Notes: a model not told the origin generated them from the sequence alone. Counted from the first letter of the stretch, positions 44,353-53,811 are shown. The stretch: 64,000 nt of DNA from Nostoc paludosum FACHB-159 (GCF_014698835.1 NZ_JACJTU010000010.1:1-64000), one strand, 5' to 3'. Numbers and translations: made by a program.

Positions 44353-45651
44353 GTGGATATCGATTCTGTAATTCAACCTCTTCAACGCTTTGGCGTCCAT
44401 CTCGGACTCGATCGCATTGTCAATCTCTTGGCGAATCTTGGCAATCCCCATCACAATGTCTCAGTAATTCACGTTGCTGGCACTAATGGCAAAGGTTCAG
44501 TTTGCGCTTATCTTTCCTCGGTACTTACTGAGGCGGGTTATCGTACAGGGCGCTACACTTCCCCCCATTTAGTTGATTGGACGGAACGTATTTGTCTGAA
44601 TGAACAACCAATTTCTTCTGAAGAATTAAACCAATTATTCCAACAAGTACAAACTGCGATTCTTCCCAATGAACCATCGCCAACTCAATTTGAAGTAATT
44701 ACCGCCGCAGCTTGGTTATATTTTGCCCAAGCTAAAGTCGATGTCGCAGTGGTAGAAGTGGGATTAGGGGGGCGCTTGGATGCTACCAATGTTTGTTTGG
44801 AACCTTTGGTTACGATTATCACTTCCATCAGCCGGGAACACTGGCAACAATTAGGCCCCACCGTTGCTGACATTGCCAGAGAAAAAGCAGGTATTCTCAA
44901 ACCGGGGTGTCCTGTTGTAGTTGGACAGTTGCCACCAGATGCCGAAAACGTGGTGCGATCGCGTGCTTTAGAATTACAATGCCCCATTTTTACGCCTCAA
45001 CCCGCCCGCCAAATCGCTACAGGCTGGGCGGAGTATGAAACAATTCAAAATTCAAAATTTATACAATATCCTTTGCCGTTAGCGGGGCAAATTCAGTTAA
45101 ATAATTCAGCTTTGGCTTTAGCTGCTTTAGAGATTCTCCAACAACAAGGTTGGCAGATTTCGGAAGCAGCCATAATTAACGGCATGGCGAAAACTAAATG
45201 GCCGGGGCGGATGCAATGGACTAGTTGGAAAAACCATAAATTACTAATTGATGGCGCCCATAACACAGCCGCAGCCGAAGTTCTGTCCCACTATGTTGAT
45301 AGCTTAGACGCAGTAAAACGCAAACCCGTAACTTGGATAATGGGAATGTTTGCTGATAAAGATCATGCCGATATTTTTGCTGCTTTATTGCGCCCAGGCG
45401 ATCGCCTTTTTTTAGTCCCAATACCAGTAGAACCTTGGCCTGGTCGAACTTCTGCTAATTTAGACGAACTAGCCAATCTAGCTTACAACGTCTGTCCACA
45501 ATTAAGCGATCGCCAAATACATCCAGACTTATTCACCGCCCTAGAAACCGCAACCTCAACCGCCACCAAAGACGATTTAATCGTTGTCTGTGGTTCACTT
45601 TATTTAGTAGGAAATTTTTTAGCAGCCACCAATATAATTCGTAAATCATAA
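44353..45651 (+). CDS. folC: Dihydrofolate synthase / folylpolyglutamate synthase
   Basis: ATP-dependent ligase that adds glutamate to dihydropteroate and to folates. The 432-residue protein has a P-loop in HVAGTNGKGSVCAYL (about 37-51), TGRYTSPHLV, VEVGLGGRLDATN, EHWQQLGPTVADIAREKAGI, and the C-terminal LIDGAHNTAA motif. The best start is the GTG at 44353 (VDIDSVIQPLQRFGVHLGL). The frame is open to 44308, but those 15 codons come from a C-rich repeat. The stretch encoding ETIQNSKFIQYP (about 45036-45070) contains the spacer-type word ATTCAAAATTCAAAATT and may be a small insertion. Confidence 0.93.
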   Translation: MDIDSVIQPLQRFGVHLGLDRIVNLLANLGNPHHNVSVIHVAGTNGKGSVCAYLSSVLTEAGYRTGRYTSPHLVDWTERICLNEQPISSEELNQLFQQVQTAILPNEPSPTQFEVITAAAWLYFAQAKVDVAVVEVGLGGRLDATNVCLEPLVTIITSISREHWQQLGPTVADIAREKAGILKPGCPVVVGQLPPDAENVVRSRALELQCPIFTPQPARQIATGWAEYETIQNSKFIQYPLPLAGQIQLNNSALALAALEILQQQGWQISEAAIINGMAKTKWPGRMQWTSWKNHKLLIDGAHNTAAAEVLSHYVDSLDAVKRKPVTWIMGMFADKDHADIFAALLRPGDRLFLVPIPVEPWPGRTSANLDELANLAYNVCPQLSDRQIHPDLFTALETATSTATKDDLIVVCGSLYLVGNFLAATNIIRKS

Positions 45652-45687
45652 TTACGAATTACGAATTAAGAATTACGAATTATTAAT

Positions 45688-46980
45688 TTATCTATTGTCC
45701 CACTGTTGCGCGGCATCTTCTACAGCTTTATCTACTGTTTTTTCGCCTAACATCGCTGCTTGCAAGTTCTCATAAATTGCCTTTTGCAATTTATTAGAAT
45801 CCTTCAAAGTAGGAGTTAATATTTCTGCTTGTTGCAGTTGTTTGGCAGTGATAACTCGCGCCTTTTCTATTGTTGAAGCATTAGCTGGAACATCTTTAAA
45901 GTAGCTGTCAGACAATGCTTTGATTGTAGAAGGTAGAACATTTGCCGCTTTTGCAAAGGCTAACTGATTTTCGTCATTGGTGACAAATAAAGCAAACTTC
46001 ACGGCGGCGTCTGGTTGTTTGCTGTCACGGGGAATAACTATGTTCATCACTGCGACATTTTTCTTGCCGGTGTCGCCGGTGAGTTGGGGTGCTATTTCTG
46101 AAGCTTGAGCAATTTTCGGGGCATTATTAGCGATCGCTTTGAGAAACTCTGGCCCAGAAGCTAGAAAAGCCGTTTCTCCAGATTGGTATAAATCGATCGC
46201 GTGTCGATGTCCTTGGGTCAAAGCCTCTTTAGGCAGCAAACCTTTTTTATACAAGTCTACCCAATATTGAAACGCTGCTTTTCCTTGTGGCGAATTAAAC
46301 GCGGCTTTACCTTGGTCATCTATTAAAGTCACTCCCATTTGCACAAAAGATTCCAGCACTTCTCCAGAATCTTGCGGTACAAATGTCACAAAAAAGGCAT
46401 ATTTCCCAGTCTTATCTTTAATTTGTTGCGCTGCTTGTGCTAATTCTGCGTAGGTTGTAGGTACTTTATTTATACCTGCCTGTTTTAATAAATCAGTGTT
46501 ATAAATGGTTAACCTTGTGGTGAGATACCAAGGAATTCCAAAACTCTTACCATTAAGCGTGCTTGCCTTCCAGATATTCGGTAGATAGGAGGAACGTACA
46601 TCATTTGGCACCTTTGTGTCCAAATCTAACCAAGCATTTCGTCCCGCAAGTTGGGAAGCAAAACCGGGATTGAGGTTAACAACATCAGGTGGCGTTTTTC
46701 CGGAGACAGCTGTTAATATTTTGTTCTCCATTGCTGCCCAAGGTACATCGACCCAGTTAACCTTTATACCTTGATTTTGCGATTCAAAATTCGTAATCAG
46801 GCTTTTAAAGTAGTCAGTAAATTGAGGTTGCAGTTGCATCGTCCAAAACTCAACAGTTGCTACTCCTGAAGTAGTTTGTTTTGTATTTGTACCACCTGTA
46901 CCACAACTTACAATCCAACTAGTTAACAAGCCAAGCAGTACTAAAGCAGTAAGTTGTTTAAATTTTCGCAATTGAATCAT
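45688..46980 (-). CDS. Extracellular sugar-binding lipoprotein (ABC transporter substrate-binding, family 1)
   Basis: A 430-residue periplasmic lipoprotein that delivers a sugar to an ABC importer. It starts at the ATG at 46980 (MIQLRKFKQL), with a lipoprotein signal and lipobox WIVSCGTGG. The mature sequence follows the family-1 pattern: VEFWTMQLQPQF, GIKVNWVDVPWAAMENKIL, PDVVNLNPGFASQLA, then GIPWYLTTRLTIYNTDLLK. The substrate could be a disaccharide or oligosaccharide. No permease or ATPase gene is adjacent, so it is an orphan component here. Codons upstream of 46980 are open but atypical. Confidence 0.88.
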   Translation of the reverse strand: MIQLRKFKQLTALVLLGLLTSWIVSCGTGGTNTKQTTSGVATVEFWTMQLQPQFTDYFKSLITNFESQNQGIKVNWVDVPWAAMENKILTAVSGKTPPDVVNLNPGFASQLAGRNAWLDLDTKVPNDVRSSYLPNIWKASTLNGKSFGIPWYLTTRLTIYNTDLLKQAGINKVPTTYAELAQAAQQIKDKTGKYAFFVTFVPQDSGEVLESFVQMGVTLIDDQGKAAFNSPQGKAAFQYWVDLYKKGLLPKEALTQGHRHAIDLYQSGETAFLASGPEFLKAIANNAPKIAQASEIAPQLTGDTGKKNVAVMNIVIPRDSKQPDAAVKFALFVTNDENQLAFAKAANVLPSTIKALSDSYFKDVPANASTIEKARVITAKQLQQAEILTPTLKDSNKLQKAIYENLQAAMLGEKTVDKAVEDAAQQWDNR

Positions 46981-47069
46981 CTTCCCAGTATTTTTACGCT
47001 TGTTCGTGGTGAAAATCTTATGCAGAATTGACGAGATTATAGGGTAAATCAATTACCAGTAGTAGAGAT

Positions 47070-47200
47070 AACTAGGGACTGGGGACTGGGGACTAGGGAT
47101 TGGGGACTAGGGAATAAGATTAAAAATACTATTTTTCAATCCCTAATACCCAGTACCCAATACCCAATCCCCAATCCCCAGTACCCAATTCAATTTAGCA
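47070..47200. repeat. Inverted heptamer array (GGGACTG / CCCAGTA)
   Basis: The left arm (about 47072-47116) has ACTGGGGACTGGGGACTAGG units. The right arm (about 47142-47188) has CCCTAATACCCAGTACCCAA and CCCCAATCCCCAGTACCC units. They are complementary with mismatches around a short A/T core. It fills the divergent spacer between the sugar-binding protein and pilM, so it lies in both upstream regions. Confidence 0.8.
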
Positions 47201-47217
47201 GTCCAGCGGGCACAACT

Positions 47218-48324
47218 GTGGTGAAAAGCTTCAATAGTCTGTTTGGCAAATCAAATAAAGGGATCGGTATTGAACTTGCTCCTGAACGAATAAATGTAGT
47301 TCAGCTACGCAAGCAGCGTCAAGGTTTGAAAATAGAAACCTTAACATCAGTAGCGGTTCCCGAAGGTATAGTTACTGATGGTCAAATCACCGACCCCCCA
47401 GCAATGGCGCAGTTAATTCAAGAAGCGCTAGCCCAAAGCAAAATCAAAGCTTCTCATGTTGCAACCGGTGTACCAGGGCGAGATTCTATCGTCCGTCTGA
47501 TACCGGTGCCAGCAGAGTTAGATGACAAAGAACTGCGGGAAATGGTACTAAACCATGAAGCAGGTCTGTATTTACCCTATCCTCGTGAAGAAGCTGATGT
47601 AGATTATCAGAAACTTGGGTACTTTGTAGATGAAGATGGCATTGAAAAAGTACAGGTACTCTTAGTTGCCACCCGCAAGGAGGTAACAGATACCTATATC
47701 AGTACATTCGAGCAAGCAGGATTACAAATCGATGTTTTAGAAATTAACAGTTTTGCTCTCATTCGGACTATTCGCGACCAATTGCGACAATTTGGCCCGC
47801 AAGAAGCAGCAGTACTAGTTGATATAGAGTTCGACAGCACAGAAATTGCCATCATCGTTAACGGCGTACCGCAATTTTCCCGCACGGTACCCATAGGAAC
47901 TTATCAAATGCAAACTGCCCTCGCTAGGGCAATGAGCTTACCTGCATCACGAGATATGGAAATGTTATATGGGATGGTCATTACCCCAACTCCCATAGAC
48001 GGCGGCAAAACTGGCGTCACCGAACTCAATCCTGGTATGGCAGCGATATTGAGAGTATTGGGCGAACTAACAGATGAACTGCGCCGTTCCATCGATTTTT
48101 ACCTCAATCAAAGTGAAAATTTGGAAGTAGCACAGATTTTGTTAGCTGGCCCTGGAGGTGGACTCCAACAGCTTGATGAATTCTTTACCCAACGATTAAG
48201 CTTGCCAACTGTCCAAATAGATCCAATCGGTGCTTTGTCTTTGGAAGTTGACAGTGACAAATATCCACAAGTACAACGTTCTGGGTTGGCAGTCGTACTT
48301 GGTCTAGGAATGCGGGAGGTGTAA
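47218..48324 (+). CDS. pilM: Type IV pilus assembly protein PilM
   Basis: Cytoplasmic actin-like ATPase that links the pilus motor to the inner-membrane PilN-PilO complex. The 368 residues begin MVKSFNSLFGKSNKGIGIEL and show the FtsA-like fold: VVQLRKQRQGLKIE, GVPGRDSIVRLIPVP, VLVDIEFDSTEIAIIVNG, FSRTVPIGTYQ, and ILLAGPGGGLQQLDEFF. The GTG at 47218 is used; a second GTG follows directly. First gene of the pilM-N-O-Q run. Confidence 0.94.
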   Translation: MVKSFNSLFGKSNKGIGIELAPERINVVQLRKQRQGLKIETLTSVAVPEGIVTDGQITDPPAMAQLIQEALAQSKIKASHVATGVPGRDSIVRLIPVPAELDDKELREMVLNHEAGLYLPYPREEADVDYQKLGYFVDEDGIEKVQVLLVATRKEVTDTYISTFEQAGLQIDVLEINSFALIRTIRDQLRQFGPQEAAVLVDIEFDSTEIAIIVNGVPQFSRTVPIGTYQMQTALARAMSLPASRDMEMLYGMVITPTPIDGGKTGVTELNPGMAAILRVLGELTDELRRSIDFYLNQSENLEVAQILLAGPGGGLQQLDEFFTQRLSLPTVQIDPIGALSLEVDSDKYPQVQRSGLAVVLGLGMREV

Positions 48325-48345
48325 TAATTTTGGATTTTAGATTTT

Positions 48346-48423
48346 AAATTTTGGATTGTCTGTTTTGACGATCGCCCTTTTGAAACTTTGGTGAAATTTT
48401 GGATTGTCTGTTTTGACGATCGC
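48346..48423. repeat. Direct repeat of 30 bp between pilM and pilN
   Basis: The 30-base word starting AAATTTTGGATTGTCTGTTT is present at 48346-48375 and again, without mismatch, at 48394-48423. The two copies are 18 bases apart. Each ends in a GACGATCGC word. Confidence 0.85.
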
Positions 48424-48475
48424 GCTGTTTGAGAATTCTCAAACCATAATATTTATCTCTAGTTGGTGTGAGAAA

Positions 48476-49252
48476 ATGTACAGTTTGGATGTGAACTTTC
48501 TTAAAGACCGCCCAGCATATCAGAAAAAGCCTGAGAAAAAGGGAAAAGTAGCCCTTAGCCTTCCTGGAGGGAATTTAACACCAATATATGTGGGAGTTGC
48601 ACTTGGTCTAGGTTTGCCAAGTTTATTGGGAGTTGGTTGGTGGTTGTTGCAAGGGAAGATCGTTGAGCTAGATGGCACAATAGCACAGCTAGATCAGGAA
48701 AGCAAGAGGCTAGATACAGAAATCGGAAACTTGAATAAAATCAAAGCCGAGACGACCGCAATTAAGGGGGAAACCCAAGCTTTAGTCACTGTATTCGATC
48801 AGATTCGGCCTTGGTCAGCAATGCTGCAAGATTTACGCGATCGCATTCCCGCAGCAGTGCAAATTGAGAGTATCCGGCAAATTCCACCTATTGCTGTGGC
48901 GGAAGGTAAACCCCCAAATAATCCAGCGGGAGGATTAGAAATTACCGGATTGGCTCGTTCTTTTAACGATGTCAATGATTTTTTATTGAGCTTGCAACAG
49001 TCCCAGTTCTTGAAGTCTTCAGAAAGCAGAATTATTACGGCAACCTTAGTAGATGCTCCTATAAAACCAGGTGCAGCTCAATCAGCTCCTGGTGTAACAA
49101 TTAAGCCTCCACAAGTCGTTAAATACACCATTCAATCTGCCATGAATGATGTTCCTGCTTCGGAATTAATTCGGGAGTTGGAGAAAAAAGGCACAGTGGG
49201 ACTAGTAGCTCGAATTCGTAGTATGCAACAAACGGGAGTCATTTCAAAATGA
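48476..49252 (+). CDS. pilN: Type IV pilus assembly protein PilN
   Basis: Bitopic inner-membrane protein that binds PilM through its N-terminal cytoplasmic tail and pairs with PilO. The 258 residues start at the ATG at 48476 (MYSLDVNFLKDRPAYQ). A single membrane helix sits at about 43-62 (GVALGLGLPSLLGVGWWLLQ), followed by a coiled coil (LDQESKRLDTEIGNLNKI) and a periplasmic fold with PAAVQIESIRQ. The frame extends upstream into the 30-bp repeats, but that part lacks family likeness. The stop overlaps the pilO start (ATGA). Confidence 0.9.
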   Translation: MYSLDVNFLKDRPAYQKKPEKKGKVALSLPGGNLTPIYVGVALGLGLPSLLGVGWWLLQGKIVELDGTIAQLDQESKRLDTEIGNLNKIKAETTAIKGETQALVTVFDQIRPWSAMLQDLRDRIPAAVQIESIRQIPPIAVAEGKPPNNPAGGLEITGLARSFNDVNDFLLSLQQSQFLKSSESRIITATLVDAPIKPGAAQSAPGVTIKPPQVVKYTIQSAMNDVPASELIRELEKKGTVGLVARIRSMQQTGVISK

Positions 49253-50016
49253 CGCTGAGTGATGATTTAAATTTTGCCGACCAAGCCGGAGAATTCGACG
49301 CAGCAACCCCAGCGCATCCGGTACTATTTGGCATAGCTTTCACACCAAAAATCATTGGTATTTTGGTAGGGGTAATTGGTTTAGCGGGAGCAGGTTATAT
49401 AGCATTAAATATGTTGATGCCAGCTTGGGAAAGCTATCAGCAACAGCAAGCAAAAGTCTCGGAACTCCAAGGGCAAATAGACCAAAAGAAACTTAATATC
49501 AAACAGATTGACAAAGTTAAAGAGGAACAAGCACAGGCAAAACAGCAAAAAATTCAAGTTTTAGGCTTATTTGCTAATGAGAAAAGTTTAGATACATTGC
49601 TGTTGGATTTGAACCGCTTAGTTGAATCTGGCAATGCTCAAACTCCCATTAATGGAGTCAGAGCCAAACTCAAGAAGTTTCTGCCAGTTTCCCAACAACC
49701 AGAACCGATAATCGATGGAAGTCTAGGAAAACTAGTTGACGGTAAGCTGCAACGCAGTAGTATCAGTGCCGAAATTACGGGAACCTATGAACAAACGCAA
49801 TCGATAATTCGTAATATTGAGCGTTTACAGCCTTTGTTGATAGTTAAAGATTATCAATCAACTTTAGCTCCAGCTGAGTCAAGATCCCCAACAGATAAAA
49901 CACCCGTGCAGGTAGGGCCACCAGGGATTAATACATCATTCGTATTACAGGTATTGATGCCACTTAGTCCAGAACAAGTAGCAGCCGCAGCAGCTAAAGC
50001 TGCCCCGAAAAAGTAG
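49249..50016 (+). CDS. pilO: Type IV pilus assembly protein PilO
   Basis: Inner-membrane partner of PilN in the pilus alignment complex. The 255-residue protein has one membrane helix (about 36-57, IIGILVGVIGLAGAGYIALN) and a coiled coil (QQQAKVSELQGQIDQKKLN). A ferredoxin-like periplasmic domain follows, and the C-terminal tail is Ala-rich. Start ATG overlaps pilN by four bases. Confidence 0.9.
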   Translation: MTLSDDLNFADQAGEFDAATPAHPVLFGIAFTPKIIGILVGVIGLAGAGYIALNMLMPAWESYQQQQAKVSELQGQIDQKKLNIKQIDKVKEEQAQAKQQKIQVLGLFANEKSLDTLLLDLNRLVESGNAQTPINGVRAKLKKFLPVSQQPEPIIDGSLGKLVDGKLQRSSISAEITGTYEQTQSIIRNIERLQPLLIVKDYQSTLAPAESRSPTDKTPVQVGPPGINTSFVLQVLMPLSPEQVAAAAAKAAPKK

Positions 50017-50232
50017 TTATGAATTATGAGTTATGAACTATGAGTTATGAATTATGAGTTATGAATTATGAGTTATGAATTATGAGTTATGAGTTATGAA
50101 TTATGAATTATGAGTTATGAATTATGAGTTACAAGCTACTATGAACTCCTAACTTCTCACTCCTAACTCCTAACTCCTAACTTCTCACTCCTCACTCCTA
50201 ACTCCTCACTCCTAACTTCTCATTTTTTAAAC
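50017..50232. repeat. Tandem heptamer array (TTATGAA/TTATGAG, then AACTCCT)
   Basis: The left part (50017-50127) is over a hundred bases of TATGAATTATGAGT units. The right part (50141-50220) has AACTCCTAACTTCTCACTCC units. Together they fill most of the gap between pilO and pilQ. The arms are partly complementary (GAGTTATGA / TCATAACTC-like). Confidence 0.85.
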
Positions 50233-50300
50233 TCAGCACTCATAACTAACTACTCAAAAATTGATTCTAAACAAGGTTTTATTTAGGTGAGGAATGAACT

Positions 50301-52628
50301 GTGAAACAGGTTCACGGTAATAGTCTTATATTAGGCACTGCTGCTTTTGTATTTTTGGCAGCTCAACCAGTTTGGGCGCAAATTGCTCAAGTTACTGATG
50401 TACAGTTAAATCAAGCTAATGGTGGAGTTCGCGTTGTTTTAAAAACTTCTTCAGGGTCGCGCCCACAAGTTTTTACTACTAAAAGAGGTAAGGCTTTAGT
50501 TGCAGACATTATTAACACTCAATTACGCCTACCACAAGGTAATACTTTCCGTCAAGATAATCCAGCACCGGGAATTGCTTCGGTAGAGGTTAATCAACTT
50601 GATGCTAATAGTGTTCGGGTGACGGTAACTGGCAGCAATAATGTACCTGGCAGCGAACCGGTAGTGCGATCGCCAAATGGAATTACACTCAGCTTTAGCC
50701 CATCTGCTGGCACCACTGCATCAGCACCAACACCAACACCGCCAACATCCACAGCGACAGCGCCCCCTGCTTCTACTCCCGCCCAAACAGGTCAAAAGCC
50801 AGACGTTCTCGTTCCCAACCCCCAAGTCACCATCGACGGACAACCAGCACAAGCAGCTGGGCCGGGTCAACCTCTGAGTCAGGCTCCACCTTTCTTACCG
50901 AGAGCCGTTGCCCCACCAGTGGGAGATATTGCGATTTCTGCCACCGATGCTTCTCCTAGCACCATCGACTTAGCAACACAAGAACGCGTACCCCGTTTAG
51001 TACTACGAGATGCACCGGTGCGTGAAGTTTTGTCATTGCTTGCCCGTGCGGCTGGTTTGAATTTGGCTTATGCAGGAAGTGAAGGTCAGCAAGGTGCTGG
51101 TGGACAAGCAACCTCTCAAACAATCTCGTTAGATATTGAAAATGAGCCAGTGCAAGATGTGTTTAACTACGTTTTGCGCCTGAGTGGTTTAGAAGCTAAC
51201 CGCAGTGGTCGCACAGTGTTCGTAGGGCCAAAACTACCCAATGCGACGCGTGACATGGTTATGCGTAGTCTGAGACTCAATCAGGTATCAGTCGGAGTCG
51301 CCCTGAATTTCTTGGTGGGCTTGGGGGCGGAAAGCGCTGTCAGTCGTGAGCGACAAGTTACCAGCGTTAGTGCTGTTCCTGTGGGAACTGGAGTTGCGCC
51401 TATCACCCAAACTCAGACGACCACGGAAAGCAGAGTTGAAACTCAACGTGTTAATTTTACAGACTCTAGCCCATTACTCAGAGGTTTACAGGCATTAGGA
51501 GACGAGCGCACCAATTCTCTAACTTTAATTGGGCCTCCTAGATTAGTTGAGATGGCAATGGCTCAACTAACTCAGCTGGATATCCGCCGTCGTCAAGTGG
51601 TAGTCAACGTCAAGATTATCGATGTTAACCTCTTGAATACCCAAGACTACAACACTAGCTTTTCTTTTGGGGTTGGAAACAACTACTTTAGCAATGATGG
51701 TGGTGCGGCAACTCTGAATTTTGGTGGTTCTAGACCAGCTACAGGTGCTGAAGTGGCAAATAGTGTAACTAGTACACCAACAACGGCTAATCCACTTAGT
51801 AGCTCGAATATTTTTCTGAACAACCCACAAAATGCCAATGCAGTTACGGGTACTGCCGGTGTTAGCTCCGATCCTACTAGAGCGGGTATTACAGCATTTA
51901 CCCCAGGAACTCCAGCATCTGGTAACAGTTCTGGAACTCCTCCTACCTATACATTTGAATTGCCAACACTATATCAATTCCCCAGACGCTTTCTTGCTAG
52001 CTTGCAAGCTCAGGTTACAAACGGTAACGCTAAGATTTTGACTGACCCGACCTTAATTGTGCAAGAAGGTCAGCAGGCTAATGTCAAGCTGACACAGGAA
52101 GTTATAGGAAACGTTAAGAGCGAAACCACTCGTGGTGATGGTACCTCTATACAAACGGTTACAGCGGAAAAGACAGATGTGGGTTTAACCCTAGCTGTTA
52201 AAATTGAGCGAATTGACGACAATGGTTTTGTTTCTTTATCAGTAGCTCCCGTTGTTAAAGCACCCCAATCTTCCGCTGTGTTGAATGTTGGAGGTAATGA
52301 CCAAACAATATTCTTGGTGTCTGAACGTTCTTTAAATTCTGGCTTGATTCGCTTACGTGATGGTCAGACGCTAATTCTCTCAGGGATTATTCAAGATTCA
52401 GACCGAACAACTGTCTCCAAGATTCCTATTTTAGGCGATCTTCCCTTGATTGGTTCGCTGTTTAGAAGTACAAACAGATCCAACCAACGGAATGAGGTAA
52501 TTGTGTTGCTCACACCTCAAATTATGGATGATTCTGAGAACTCCTCCTACGGTTATAATTACACTCCTAGCCCACAGGTTCGGCAAATGCTTGAGCGTCG
52601 AGGCTTGAAGCTTCCCAGTGGTCAGTAA
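50301..52628 (+). CDS. pilQ: Type IV pilus secretin PilQ
   Basis: Outer-membrane secretin pore for the pilus. The 775 residues have a signal peptide (cleavage near VWAQ) and an N-terminal AMIN domain (about 30-135, VTDVQLNQANGGVRVVLKTS). A Pro/Thr-rich linker follows, then an STN/N0-type domain (VPRLVLRDAPVREVLSLLARAAG), an N1 domain, and the secretin core (about 560-745) with LSVAPVVKAPQ and VSKIPILGDLPLIGSLFR, the secretin signature. GTG at 50301. A perfect terminator follows. Confidence 0.95.
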   Translation: MKQVHGNSLILGTAAFVFLAAQPVWAQIAQVTDVQLNQANGGVRVVLKTSSGSRPQVFTTKRGKALVADIINTQLRLPQGNTFRQDNPAPGIASVEVNQLDANSVRVTVTGSNNVPGSEPVVRSPNGITLSFSPSAGTTASAPTPTPPTSTATAPPASTPAQTGQKPDVLVPNPQVTIDGQPAQAAGPGQPLSQAPPFLPRAVAPPVGDIAISATDASPSTIDLATQERVPRLVLRDAPVREVLSLLARAAGLNLAYAGSEGQQGAGGQATSQTISLDIENEPVQDVFNYVLRLSGLEANRSGRTVFVGPKLPNATRDMVMRSLRLNQVSVGVALNFLVGLGAESAVSRERQVTSVSAVPVGTGVAPITQTQTTTESRVETQRVNFTDSSPLLRGLQALGDERTNSLTLIGPPRLVEMAMAQLTQLDIRRRQVVVNVKIIDVNLLNTQDYNTSFSFGVGNNYFSNDGGAATLNFGGSRPATGAEVANSVTSTPTTANPLSSSNIFLNNPQNANAVTGTAGVSSDPTRAGITAFTPGTPASGNSSGTPPTYTFELPTLYQFPRRFLASLQAQVTNGNAKILTDPTLIVQEGQQANVKLTQEVIGNVKSETTRGDGTSIQTVTAEKTDVGLTLAVKIERIDDNGFVSLSVAPVVKAPQSSAVLNVGGNDQTIFLVSERSLNSGLIRLRDGQTLILSGIIQDSDRTTVSKIPILGDLPLIGSLFRSTNRSNQRNEVIVLLTPQIMDDSENSSYGYNYTPSPQVRQMLERRGLKLPSGQ

Positions 52629-52669
52629 GAAAGATAATGTACAAGCTGAGTCACTTTTAACAAAAGCTC

Positions 52670-52709
52670 AGATCCCCGACTTCTTAAAGAAGAAGTCGGG
52701 GATCTTTTT
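52670..52709 (+). terminator. Strong Rho-independent terminator after pilQ
   Basis: AGATCCCCGACTTCTT (52670-52685) pairs perfectly with AAGAAGTCGGGGATCT (52690-52705), 16 base pairs around a four-base AAAG loop, followed by TTTTTG. It begins 41 bases after the pilQ stop codon. Confidence 0.9.
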
Positions 52710-52791
52710 GTTCCCCAGTAGAATTAAATGTCATTCTAGAATAAAAATACCTAATTACAATAGAAGTAGTAATAGTAGTGGGTAAATACTA

Positions 52792-53034
52792 ATGAGTAGA
52801 GAACAAGAGTTATTAACAAAGTGGCATTCTCTTTCAGAGGAAAAACAAGAAGAAGTTTTAGATTTTATTGAATTCCTTAGTTTGAAAAACACTGTAAATA
52901 AAAATCCTTTGGGAGAACGTTTGCAGCAAATTCGTACTAGGATTGTTGCTTCTGGTAAACATTTATTAGATGAAGATGAAATCGAAAAAGAACTCGCCAG
53001 TCGCACAGGCGGGCTACAGAGTAGAGAAGAATGA
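52792..53034 (+). CDS. DUF2281-type small protein, orphan antitoxin-like
   Basis: An 80-residue protein with LLTKWHSLSEEKQEEVLDFIEFL at its N-terminus, the pattern of DUF2281 proteins, which often act as antitoxins upstream of PIN-domain toxins. The C-terminus is charged (LLDEDEIEKELASR). No PIN or other toxin gene follows; downstream are 200 bases with a palindrome, then a gene on the other strand. It may be a stand-alone or relic antitoxin. Confidence 0.65.
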   Translation: MSREQELLTKWHSLSEEKQEEVLDFIEFLSLKNTVNKNPLGERLQQIRTRIVASGKHLLDEDEIEKELASRTGGLQSREE

Positions 53035-53073
53035 AAATAACTTATTGTATTTTTCATTCTAGTAAGTTACACA

Positions 53074-53101
53074 GTAGGGGCGCATAGCTATGCGCCCCTA
53101 C
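53074..53101. repeat. Perfect 28-bp palindrome
   Basis: GTAGGGGCGCATAG followed at once by its exact complement CTATGCGCCCCTAC. A dispersed palindrome of cyanobacterial spacers; it may also act as a terminator for the antitoxin-like gene. Confidence 0.85.
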
Positions 53102-53239
53102 AAATTTATGTACCTTATGTGATTGAGAACTGCTATAATATAGTCTCTATTTTTGATTAATTGCTAAGATTTTATTGCATGGCGATCGCCTTTAGTCTCA
53201 AGTCCAGTTAGTTCGCGATCGCCCTATAGCTAATTATGA

Positions 53240-53800
53240 TTAAGCTGGTGGAGCTTCTCGATAAAAAGCGTCTGTAGAATTCTCCTCAAATAAGAAATTT
53301 GATGCCTGCATAATAAATGGAAGTTCTGCTCCTACAAGACCCCGTTGGATGCGTTCTGAGGTCTCAGGAAAAACGACAAATAAAGGATATATGCTATTAG
53401 CTCCATCGCTCAAAATATGGCTGTGGCGGAGAGGCATCAACCATTCATAATCATTGTCTAAAATAACTTGGGATTGTCGCCAGCGTCCTAACAAATCAGA
53501 AAAGTCTTCATGGGGACGATGAATAAAGATTAAAATCTCTACTCCAGTTTTAATTTTCCACTCTGGATCGCACATCAAAATTGCTACATCGCAAGGCAGA
53601 GAAATTGTTTGTGAAACTGTTGTAGCAGTTTGACGAAGACGAACAATTGGTAAAGGGATAGAGATTACACTGTCATCTGGACGCCGTAGACTGGGAATCA
53701 TTTCCAAGTAGGGACGGTGTTGTTTTAGTAACGCGATCGCAGCCTGATGATTACTGTACTCTGCCAAGCTCGCTTCGTACTGAGATTTTTGCATAGTCAT
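53240..53800 (-). CDS. Conserved-looking protein of unknown function
   Basis: A 186-residue soluble protein. Features: a helical N-terminus (QYEASLAEYSNHQAAIALLK), HRPYLEMIPSLRRPDDSVIS, then strands CDVAILMCDPEWKIKTG and EILIFIHRP, and near the end SIYPLFVVFPETSERIQRGL. No domain is recognised. It sits between the two halves of the pilus locus, beside repeat arrays. A pilus role has no support beyond location. Confidence 0.65.
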   Translation of the reverse strand: MTMQKSQYEASLAEYSNHQAAIALLKQHRPYLEMIPSLRRPDDSVISIPLPIVRLRQTATTVSQTISLPCDVAILMCDPEWKIKTGVEILIFIHRPHEDFSDLLGRWRQSQVILDNDYEWLMPLRHSHILSDGANSIYPLFVVFPETSERIQRGLVGAELPFIMQASNFLFEENSTDAFYREAPPA

Positions 53801-53811
53801 AATAAATTAGT

